Assembly: GCA_031287245.1 (NCBI GenBank)
Contig: JAITTD010000227.1
Span: forward strand, 1-11,247
From: Bacteroidales bacterium
GTDB taxonomy: Bacteria; Bacteroidota; Bacteroidia; Bacteroidales; UBA4181
Reading direction: 5' to 3'
DNA length: 11,247 bases
In this document: positions 5,780 through 11,247 of the stretch, piece after piece
How positions within the stretch are numbered: the stretch's first letter is position 1
Layout: the number at the start of each line of letters is the position of its first letter
Translations under genes and position numbers: made by a program
The notes under the pieces: generated by a model
Seen by the model: only the letters and a program-made list of their open reading frames with translations
The model's database searches: none
What the model was told of the DNA's origin: nothing

Positions 5780-7291
5780 TCATCGGATGATATTCAGCAT
5801 TTTCACTGTTGCTTGAATGGCTGAAATGGTTTGGTCGGGGTCAAGTCCTCGTGTGGTAAACTCGTGCTTGTCGGCGGTTTGCCACCTGATAACGGTTTCT
5901 ACCAGGGCGTCGGTGCGTCCTCCGGGTGGGATGGTCACCACATAGTCGGTCAGGCGCGGCAATTCACGGTTCAATGGCAGGTAAATCTTGCGCAGCGCAT
6001 TCATAAAGGCGTCATACTGACCATCGCCGGCAGAAGTTTCCTGATAGATGGCGCCTTCCACTTCGAGGCTGAGCGTGGCAACTGATTTCAGCCCTTCCGC
6101 TACGTTGAGCGAATAGTTATGCACCCGTATATGTTGCTCGTTCCCTTCGTTTTGCAGCACATCGGAGATGATATATGGCAGGTCTTCGGAGGTGACGTTT
6201 TCCTTGCGGTCGCTCAGTTCGCTAATCCGGTCGGTGACGCGCTGCATGGCTTCCGGTTCGAGGCGGATACCTAATTCTTCGAGGTTTTTGAGGATATTGG
6301 ACTTGCCGGATGTTTTGCCAAGTGCATATTTGCGGACACGTCCAAAACGTTCGGGCAGCAAGTCGTTGTAATACAGGCGGTCTTTATTGTCGCCATCGGC
6401 ATGTACGCCGCTTGCCTGCGTGAAAACGTTTTCGCCCACCACAGGTTTGTTGGCAGGAATACGGATTCCCGAAAAAGTTTCCACCATTTTGCTGAGCAGT
6501 GTCAGTTTTTCTTCGTTGATGCCCGTTGTCACCTCCGTATGGTCTTTCAGTACGGCTGCGATGCTTGCCAGCGGCGCGTTGCCAGCTCTTTCGCCCAAAC
6601 CGTTGACAGTGGCATGAATGCCCTTCACGCCTGCCTTCACTGCCGCCAATGAGTTGGCAACGGCAAGGTCATAATCGTTGTGTGCATGAAAATCGAAGTG
6701 TAAATCAGGGTATCGCTGGCAAACTTCCCTGCAAAAATCGAAAGTGTCATCGGGGGTAAGGATTCCCAAGGTATCCGGAAGCATAATGCGCTGAAAATTA
6801 AGATTTCGCAAACCATCCAACAGGAAGAATACGTAATCTTTGGAGTGGCGCATACCATTGCTCCAATCTTCCAAGTAAATATTGGCTTTCATGCCCAACT
6901 GATTGAGCGTTTCCACCGCATTGCGAATATCGCTGATATGTTCTTCGGGAGTTTTGCGTAATTGCTTGGTAAGGTGTTTCAGGGAGCCTTTACTCAGCAG
7001 ATTGGCTGTTTTGGCGCCCGATTCGCGTATCCATTCGATGGATTTTTCCCCATCTATAAATGTCAGCACCTCTACCTGTTCCAAATGTCCTGTGTTTTCA
7101 GCCCATTCCGTGATACGTTTGACGGCTTCCATTTCGCCCGCCGACACTCGCGCCGATGCCACTTCGATATAATCTACTTTGACTTCTTCCAACAACAAGC
7201 GAGAAATGTGTAATTTCTCTCCTGCCGTGTAGGCTACTCCGGATGTCTGTTCCCCGTCGCGCAGGGTGGTATCGATGATGGTAATGTGCAT
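5780..7291 (-). CDS. LeuA-family acyltransferase (2-isopropylmalate or citramalate synthase-like)
   Basis: The 503-residue product belongs to the DRE-TIM metallolyase family that condenses acetyl-CoA with a 2-oxo acid. The N-terminal barrel shows the signature TTLRDGEQTSG (8-18), the metal-binding HAHND (202-206) and the family motif NGLGERAGNAPL (230-241). The C-terminal third carries a LeuA-type regulatory domain, seen in SAGDGQYDAFMNALRKI (about 424-440) and VVTIPPGGRTDALVET. The substrate is open: 2-oxoisovalerate (leucine pathway) or pyruvate (citramalate route to isoleucine). I recognise it as close to the second, LeuA2-like paralogue of Bacteroides, which is usually annotated by domain only, so I leave the symbol empty. 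No leuB, leuC or leuD is adjacent. It lies 28 bp downstream of a tRNA on the same strand and has no visible promoter of its own. Confidence 0.85.
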   Translation of the reverse strand: MHITIIDTTLRDGEQTSGVAYTAGEKLHISRLLLEEVKVDYIEVASARVSAGEMEAVKRITEWAENTGHLEQVEVLTFIDGEKSIEWIRESGAKTANLLSKGSLKHLTKQLRKTPEEHISDIRNAVETLNQLGMKANIYLEDWSNGMRHSKDYVFFLLDGLRNLNFQRIMLPDTLGILTPDDTFDFCREVCQRYPDLHFDFHAHNDYDLAVANSLAAVKAGVKGIHATVNGLGERAGNAPLASIAAVLKDHTEVTTGINEEKLTLLSKMVETFSGIRIPANKPVVGENVFTQASGVHADGDNKDRLYYNDLLPERFGRVRKYALGKTSGKSNILKNLEELGIRLEPEAMQRVTDRISELSDRKENVTSEDLPYIISDVLQNEGNEQHIRVHNYSLNVAEGLKSVATLSLEVEGAIYQETSAGDGQYDAFMNALRKIYLPLNRELPRLTDYVVTIPPGGRTDALVETVIRWQTADKHEFTTRGLDPDQTISAIQATVKMLNIIR

Positions 7292-7319
7292 GATTGGCTA
7301 AATTCCATTCCGATTTTTG

Positions 7320-7393
7320 TGGTCCCTGTAGGGCATGATCCTACGACCCTCTGATTATGAGTCAGATGCTCTAACCAACTGAGCTAAGGGACC
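7320..7393 (-). tRNA. tRNA with CAT anticodon (Ile2 or elongator Met), unusual T-loop
   Basis: The minus strand folds into a complete 74-nt cloverleaf: acceptor GGTCCCT/AGGGACC, D-arm GCTC/GAGC with the GG pair in the loop, anticodon stem TCTGA/TCAGA with loop CTCATAA, a 5-nt variable loop GGGTC, T-stem GTAGG/CCTAC and discriminator A73. The anticodon CAT is at 7359-7357. It is not an initiator, as position 1 pairs with 72 and the GGG/CCC anticodon stem is absent. C4-G69 and C5-G68, which the lysidine synthetase TilS recognises in E. coli tRNA-Ile2, are both present, and the first 15 bases resemble E. coli ileX. That favours Ile2 (AUA decoding), but elongator Met remains possible. The T-loop reads ATCATGC, not TTCRANN. 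CCA is not encoded: CAAAA follows A73. Confidence 0.88.
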
Positions 7394-7416
7394 AAATTTA
7401 TTTTGAAATCGGACGA

Positions 7417-7447
7417 CAAAAGTACATCTTTGCAGAAAAATTCGCAA
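7417..7447 (-). promoter_or_regulatory. Promoter of the tRNA and probably the LeuA-family gene
   Basis: On the minus strand TACTTTTG (7424 to 7417) matches TAnnTTTG, and TTG (7447 to 7445) lies 20 bp upstream. Transcription would start near 7410, about 17 nt before the tRNA 5' end at 7393. It is the only such motif seen ahead of the LeuA-family gene. Confidence 0.65.
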
Positions 7448-7488
7448 ATTTTATTCACTTTTTTTAATGTTACAATGCAAAATTTTTC

Positions 7489-8604
7489 TTAATTCCTTGC
7501 AGGAAAACGGACTCCCGTCAGTCGCTGTATGTCTTTGAGCAATGTTCGTTCGTCTTCTGCGCAAAACGAAAGCGCCATCCCGCTGTTGCCTGCCCTGCCG
7601 GTACGACCAATGCGGTGTACGTAGGTTTCGGGAATATTCGGTATGTCGTAGTTAATCACCCATTCCAGTTGATTGATGTCAATGCCCCGCGCTGCAATAT
7701 CCGTTGCAATGAGCACATTGATTTTATTTGATTTGAAATTGGTGAGTGCCTGTTGACGGGCATTTTGCGATTTGTTGCCATGGATGGCTGCGCTGCCGAT
7801 GCCGGCTTTGCACAGTTTGCGGGCAATTTTGTCAGCCCCGTGTTTGGTACGCGAAAACACCAATGCCGATTGCGGATGTTTTTCTTTCAGCAAACGAATC
7901 AGCAAATCCTGCTTTTCCTGTTTCTCTACGTAATACACCTGTTGTTCAATGGTTTCCACCACCGATGAGGTAGGCGCTACTTCCACCCTTACCGGATTGT
8001 TCAGTATCGTTTTGGAAAGCGTAGCAATGTCCTGCGGCATGGTTGCGGAAAAAAACAAAGTTTGCTTTTGCTTCGGCAGCATGGGCAACAGCCGTTTGAT
8101 ATCGTGTATGAAGCCCATATCCAGCATACGGTCGGCTTCATCGAGCACAAAATGGCGGATGGCGTCCAGTTTGACAAAACCTTGGGTGATTAAATCCAGC
8201 AAGCGACCGGGCGTTGCCACCAATATATCCACGCCTTTGCGCAGAGCATCGGTTTGCGACCGTTGCTTCACGCCGCCAAAAATGACGCAATGGCGGATGC
8301 CTGCGTACTTGGCATAATCGTTGATACACTCGCTGATTTGGATTGCCAACTCTCGCGTAGGGGTGAGTATCAATACCTTGATGCCTCGTTGATTGTTATT
8401 ACTTTTATCCTGATACAATTTCTGTATGAGCGGGATAGCGAAGGCAGCGGTTTTGCCGGTGCCGGTCTGTGCCAGTCCTAAAATATCTTTGCTTTGCAAC
8501 ACCGGCGGAATGGCTTGTACTTGTATCGGCGTCGGGATTTCATACCCTTTTTCGTCGAGCGCCTTTAAGATTGGCTCGATAATCTCTAATTCTTTAAACG
8601 TCAT
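7489..8604 (-). CDS. rhlE: RhlE-type DEAD-box ATP-dependent RNA helicase
   Basis: ATP-dependent unwinding or remodelling of RNA; family members act in ribosome assembly, RNA decay and cold adaptation. The 371-residue product carries all core motifs in order: Q motif with PTPIQ (24-28), Walker A AQTGTGKT (45-52), PTRELA (82-87), GG (110-111), TPGR (131-134), DEAD (155-158), SAT (186-188), the TDIAARGID region (301-309) and HRIGRTGR (330-337). Both RecA-like domains are complete. The protein stops soon after the second domain at VRFPARN and lacks the long basic C-terminal tail of many RhlE proteins, so RNA affinity may depend on partners. I chose the ATG at 8604 because the helicase-family N-terminus MTFKEL starts there; the upstream ATG at 8652 falls on the promoter. 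It appears to be a single-gene transcription unit. Confidence 0.92.
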   Translation of the reverse strand: MTFKELEIIEPILKALDEKGYEIPTPIQVQAIPPVLQSKDILGLAQTGTGKTAAFAIPLIQKLYQDKSNNNQRGIKVLILTPTRELAIQISECINDYAKYAGIRHCVIFGGVKQRSQTDALRKGVDILVATPGRLLDLITQGFVKLDAIRHFVLDEADRMLDMGFIHDIKRLLPMLPKQKQTLFFSATMPQDIATLSKTILNNPVRVEVAPTSSVVETIEQQVYYVEKQEKQDLLIRLLKEKHPQSALVFSRTKHGADKIARKLCKAGIGSAAIHGNKSQNARQQALTNFKSNKINVLIATDIAARGIDINQLEWVINYDIPNIPETYVHRIGRTGRAGNSGMALSFCAEDERTLLKDIQRLTGVRFPARN

Positions 8605-8649
8605 GCACTTAGATTGCTTCACAGCAACCGTAATATTATTTATGAGCCA

Positions 8650-8678
8650 CAAAGGTACAACTTTAATTGGATATTCAA
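8650..8678 (-). promoter_or_regulatory. Promoter of the DEAD-box helicase gene
   Basis: On the minus strand TACCTTTG (8657 to 8650) matches TAnnTTTG and TTG (8678 to 8676) lies 18 bp upstream, one base shorter than usual. A start near 8643 would give a leader of about 39 nt before the ATG at 8604. Confidence 0.55.
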
Positions 8679-8820
8679 TTGAAAAATACTAAAAAAATGT
8701 TCCGCCGGCATGAAATGTTACTCCGTCGAATATCTGTTTCTTCTTCATATTGAGGAAACTATGGAAGACTTGCGTTATTGAAAAATATTTTTTAGCCATT
8801 GGTATTTCTCAATTCCCAAT

Positions 8821-8860
8821 CTGTAACCAAACCGTAACATAATCGTTTCAGTATCGTAGT
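8821..8860 (+). promoter_or_regulatory. Pho-box-like 11-bp direct repeats upstream of pstC
   Basis: Heptamers CTGTAAC (8821), CCGTAAC (8832), TCGTTTC (8843) and TCGTAGT (8854) start exactly 11 bp apart, separated by 4-bp A/T-rich linkers CAAA, ATAA and AGTA. This is the architecture of the PhoB binding box (CTGTCAT-like heptamers on an 11-bp period). The third unit overlaps the -33 region of the pstC promoter, where no good TTG is present, as expected for activator-dependent transcription. The first two units are the strongest; the last two are degenerate. Confidence 0.55.
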
Positions 8861-8870
8861 TTTCCCCATC

Positions 8871-8878
8871 TACTTTTG
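8871..8878 (+). promoter_or_regulatory. -7 element of the pst promoter
   Basis: TACTTTTG at 8871-8878 matches TAnnTTTG. No TTG occurs at the 19-21 bp spacing; the closest is a TTT at 8846-8848. Transcription would begin near 8885, only about 10 nt before the pstC ATG at 8895, so the leader is very short. Confidence 0.5.
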
Positions 8879-8894
8879 CACAAATATTTAGACG

Positions 8895-10106
8895 ATGAAA
8901 CGGTTGAGGCGTATTTTTGAACGTATTGTGGAGGCGATGCTTACCTTGAGCGGGGGCATCACTTCTCTTGTGATTCTGCTGATCGTGCTGTTTTTATTCA
9001 AGGAAGGCATCGGTTTGTTCAACAGTCCCGATATTGAAAAGGGCTATGTGCTTTGTGTCAATTCCTCTAATCAGGTCAGGAAACTCGACCCATATCAAAT
9101 CAAGCAAATTTTCGATTCGGAAATCACGAACTGGAAAGAAGTTGGCGGCTTGGACAGCGAAATCATGCTTTTCAGGTTTGATGAAATTTTCAATATGTAT
9201 TCCGATGAAGAATTGGGCGAAGATGAGACCTTGCTTCCGCAGAAATTGGGTGAAGTGATTACTGGCAATCCGAATATCATTGCCTTTCTTCCCGAAAAAT
9301 ACCTGCCCGATGCAGGGGCGAGTAACTATTCGCCCCTGCCGCTGGAAAACATCCGTGTACAGGACTTTGTCGGTGGACGCGAGTGGATGCCTACCGCCAC
9401 TCCTGCTGCACAGTTTGGCATACTCCCACTGATATTGGGGACGTTGTGGGTGAGCGTTTTTGCTATTTTAATTGCGCTTCCTTTGGGCTTGGGCGTTGCC
9501 ATTTACCTGTCGGAACTGGCAAACGAGCGTGTCCGCCGCCTGTTGAAACCCGCTATCGAACTGCTGGCAGGCATTCCGTCAGTGGTATATGGATTTTTCG
9601 GCTTGGTGGTGTTGGTGCCGCTCATTCAAAAGACTTTCGATTTGCCTGTGGGCGAAACCGCGCTGGCAGGCAGTTTGATATTGGCAATTATGGCATTGCC
9701 CACCATCATCACGCTTGCCGAAGACGCCATGCGCAACACGCCGCGGGCAATGCGCGAAGCCGGTTTAGCGTTGGGCGCCACGCAATGGCAAACCATTTAT
9801 CGCGTAGTCGTTCCTTATGCCGCATCGGGCATCACGGCAGCCGTGGTGCTGGGCATCGGCAGAGCGATTGGCGAAACGATGGCGGTGCTGATGGTAACGG
9901 GCAACGCAGCGGCGATGCCCCATTCCCTGTTTGAATCCGTGCGCACCATTCCTGCCACCATTGCCGCCGAACTGGGCGAGGCTCCGGCTGGCGGAACGCA
10001 TTATCAAGCCCTGTTTTTGCTGGGTTGCATCCTGTTTATCATTACCATGATTATCAGCATTTCGGCAGAAATGATTTCAAAAAAACAAAAAAATCAAGGA
10101 CTATGA
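8895..10106 (+). CDS. pstC: Phosphate ABC transporter permease PstC with extracytoplasmic insert
   Basis: One of the two membrane subunits of the high-affinity Pst phosphate importer. The 403-residue product has an N-terminal membrane segment (about 20-36), then an extracytoplasmic stretch (about 47-170), then the permease domain with segments near 175-205, 224-247, 256-275, 310-335 and 370-392. The ATPase-contact (EAA) loop is EAGLALGATQWQTIYRVVVP (288-307), and GIPSVVYGFFGL (226-237) is typical of PstC. The insert contains a segment (63-86) with QIFDSEITNWKEVGG, which resembles the PstS/PBP-like phosphate-binding fold, and NIIAFLPEKYLP (127-138) resembles another strand of it. It is too short to be a whole binding protein. 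Length is typical for Bacteroidota PstC, longer than the roughly 320 residues of E. coli. The TGA overlaps the pstA ATG by two bases (ATGA). Confidence 0.92.
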   Translation: MKRLRRIFERIVEAMLTLSGGITSLVILLIVLFLFKEGIGLFNSPDIEKGYVLCVNSSNQVRKLDPYQIKQIFDSEITNWKEVGGLDSEIMLFRFDEIFNMYSDEELGEDETLLPQKLGEVITGNPNIIAFLPEKYLPDAGASNYSPLPLENIRVQDFVGGREWMPTATPAAQFGILPLILGTLWVSVFAILIALPLGLGVAIYLSELANERVRRLLKPAIELLAGIPSVVYGFFGLVVLVPLIQKTFDLPVGETALAGSLILAIMALPTIITLAEDAMRNTPRAMREAGLALGATQWQTIYRVVVPYAASGITAAVVLGIGRAIGETMAVLMVTGNAAAMPHSLFESVRTIPATIAAELGEAPAGGTHYQALFLLGCILFIITMIISISAEMISKKQKNQGL

Positions 10107-10957
10107 ACCGGAAAACAACGCAAAAAACAGCCTTTTTTATCTTTCGTGCATTGGGATTGCTCGTAGTCGCCATTCTGTTTTGGATACTCGGATTTATCGT
10201 TTACAACGGCATCGGCGTCATTAACTGGGAATTTCTGACCACCGCGCCCACCGCAGGTATGACTGCCGGCGGCATTTTTCCGGCGATTGTCGGCACACTT
10301 TGCCTGATGTTCGGCAGTCTTGTTGTATCCTTCCCCATTGGCGTGATGTCGGCAATTTATATGAGCGAATACGCGGGAAACGCTCGGATTGTGAAGTTTA
10401 TCCGCGTGATGACCAATAATTTGGGAAGTATTCCGTCCATTATTTTCGGATTGTTTGGTATGGCGTTGTTTGTGAACACGCTGGGCTTCGGCGATTCCAT
10501 CATTGCGGGGTCTTTCACGCTCGGATTGTTGGCATTGCCGCTGGTAATCCGCACTACCGAAGAAGCCCTCAAAGCCATTCCCGACTCCTACCGCACAGGC
10601 AGTTTGGCATTGGGAGCAAGCAAGTTGCAAACCATCGGTCGGGTAGTGTTGCCGATGGCGTTTCCTAATATCATCACGGGTTTGATACTTTCCATCGGCA
10701 GAGTTTCGGGTGAAACAGCGCCGATTCTGTTCACCGTAGCCGCCTATTTCCTGCCGAAATTGCCAAGCAGTATTTTCGACCAGGTAATGGCTTTGCCCTA
10801 CCATTTGTACGTCATTGCAACCAGCGGAACAGACATTGAAGCCTCGCGACCAATCGCTTACGGCACAGCATTGGTGCTGATTTTTATTGTTTTGATAATG
10901 AATTTGCTGGCAACGAGTTTGAGGAAGTATTTCGGCAAAAAAGTGAAAACCAATTAA
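10103..10957 (+). CDS. pstA: Phosphate ABC transporter permease PstA
   Basis: The second membrane subunit of the Pst importer, forming a heterodimer with PstC in the inner membrane. The 284-residue product has an N-terminal membrane segment (about 13-36), a short periplasmic loop and the permease domain. The EAA loop is GSLALGASKLQTIGRVVLP (166-184), and GSIPSIIFGLFGM (108-120) is the PstA counterpart of the PstC motif. The ATG at 10103 is favoured because it lies in the ATGA overlap with pstC, is preceded by AAGGA at about 10096 and gives the usual length; the frame opens further upstream inside pstC, which I exclude. Translation is probably coupled to pstC. The usual next genes, pstB (ATPase) and phoU, do not follow: a DNA methyltransferase starts 54 bp after the stop. 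No clear terminator is visible in that gap. Confidence 0.92.
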   Translation: MNRKTTQKTAFFIFRALGLLVVAILFWILGFIVYNGIGVINWEFLTTAPTAGMTAGGIFPAIVGTLCLMFGSLVVSFPIGVMSAIYMSEYAGNARIVKFIRVMTNNLGSIPSIIFGLFGMALFVNTLGFGDSIIAGSFTLGLLALPLVIRTTEEALKAIPDSYRTGSLALGASKLQTIGRVVLPMAFPNIITGLILSIGRVSGETAPILFTVAAYFLPKLPSSIFDQVMALPYHLYVIATSGTDIEASRPIAYGTALVLIFIVLIMNLLATSLRKYFGKKVKTN

Positions 10958-10984
10958 AAAAGCCGTTATCTCGAAAAAAAGTTG

Positions 10985-11012
10985 TAATTTTGCACAATAA
11001 TTTTTGTGCAAA
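10985..11012 (+). promoter_or_regulatory. -7 element and inverted repeat at the methyltransferase start
   Basis: TAATTTTG (10985-10992) matches TAnnTTTG. It overlaps the left arm of a perfect inverted repeat, TTTGCACAA (10989-10997) and TTGTGCAAA (11004-11012), separated by TAATTT. The right arm ends on the A of the ATG at 11012. A factor bound here would cover the -7 element, the transcription start and the start codon. No TTG lies at the right distance upstream. Confidence 0.6.
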
Positions 11013-11247
11013 TGAATACAAGACATACAATAATACAAGGCGACAGCCGCCAAATGAGCGAACTTGCAGACAAGTCCGTTCATTTGGTCGTAACTTCGCC
11101 ACCCTATTGGCAACTCAAAGATTACGGCACGGACGAGCAAATCGGGTTTAACGACAGTTACGAAAATTATATCAACAATCTAAATTTGGTTTGGGCAGAA
11201 TGTTTTCGCGTGTTGCACGATGGTTGCCGTCTGTGTATCAATATCGG
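11012..11247 (+). CDS. Site-specific DNA methyltransferase (TSPPYW type), partial at right edge
   Basis: The frame is open from ATG 11012 to the window end, giving 78 residues of the N-terminus. It reads MNTRHTIIQGDSRQM, then VHLVVTSPPYW (24-34). The TSPPYW catalytic motif IV after a GDS-type start is characteristic of beta-class amino-methyltransferases that modify exocyclic amines (N4-cytosine or N6-adenine) using S-adenosylmethionine. QLKDYGTDEQIGF (35-47) and YENYINNLNLVWAECFRVLHDGC (about 51-73) match the region that follows motif IV in this family. The visible part cannot decide which base is modified or the target sequence. The AdoMet-binding FxGxG motif and any partner restriction enzyme would lie beyond the edge. 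Methyltransferases of this kind occur in type II restriction-modification systems, phages or as orphans. Its position directly after pstA, where pstB is expected, suggests insertion or rearrangement. Confidence 0.85.
   Translation, partial: MNTRHTIIQGDSRQMSELADKSVHLVVTSPPYWQLKDYGTDEQIGFNDSYENYINNLNLVWAECFRVLHDGCRLCINI

Noticed and set aside
7320..7393. tRNA pseudogene because of the abnormal T-loop
   Set aside because: All stems are fully paired, the D-loop and anticodon loop are canonical, and a good promoter precedes it.
7493..7505. TTCCT-GCA-AGGAA hairpin (minus strand) at the end of the helicase gene as a terminator
   Set aside because: The stem is only 5 bp, overlaps coding sequence and has no U-tract; it is too weak to call.
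8710..8781. 23-codon frame (MKCYSVEYLF start) between the helicase and pstC genes
   Set aside because: No promoter motif or ribosome site, and nothing to support translation. The 8679-8820 gap otherwise shows no structure I can defend.
9383..9934. 183-codon plus-strand frame inside pstC
   Set aside because: A +1-type shadow frame; pstC itself is intact with all its motifs, so this is not a frameshifted gene.
10094..11140. 348-codon minus-strand frame opposite pstA and the methyltransferase
   Set aside because: The product is rich in Cys, His and Gln, typical of antisense translation of permease genes, and it spans two real genes.

Overview
The window looks like a chromosomal segment from a member of the Bacteroidota, most likely order Bacteroidales. 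The evidence is the TAnnTTTG -7 promoter motif ahead of nearly every transcription unit, the weak Shine-Dalgarno sites, a DUF4270-type lipoprotein, an HU-like/DUF4469 DNA-binding protein, and a PstC carrying the long extracytoplasmic insert I associate with this phylum. Genus cannot be fixed from the sequence alone.

Layout, left to right. Positions 1-110: the 5' end of an unidentified minus-strand gene and a compact divergent promoter whose two -33 elements lie in a 7-bp tandem repeat. 144-875: HU-like DNA-binding protein. 876-1450: a 575-bp gene-free region packed with secondary structure. It holds simple hairpins, a 68-bp nested stem-loop, six copies of a 23-bp repeat with palindromic cores, two long palindromes sharing the same arms, a 10-bp repeat and a 7-bp repeat. 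1552-5620: a probable operon of lipoprotein, outer-membrane beta-barrel and CCA-adding enzyme. 5615-5771: a second 10-bp plus 7-bp repeat tract between convergent genes. 5780-7393, minus strand: a CAT-anticodon tRNA followed 28 bp later by a LeuA/citramalate-synthase family gene. 7489-8604, minus: RhlE-type DEAD-box helicase. 8821-10957: a Pho-box-like element, pstC and pstA. 11012-end: the start of a TSPPYW-type DNA methyltransferase, cut by the window edge, with an inverted repeat between its -7 element and start codon.

How the parts relate. Most genes are housekeeping: tRNA 3'-end maturation, RNA remodelling, branched-chain amino acid synthesis and phosphate uptake. The tRNA has no encoded CCA, so it depends on an enzyme such as the one encoded at 4211-5620. 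The pst operon has its two permease genes but no pstB, phoU or pstS in view; a methyltransferase begins 54 bp after pstA, so the ATPase gene must lie elsewhere. I found no clearly new multi-gene system. The unusual material is the repeat- and palindrome-rich DNA at 880-1450 and 5615-5771, the altered T-loop of the tRNA, the phased 11-bp repeats ahead of pstC, and the operator-like inverted repeat at the methyltransferase promoter.
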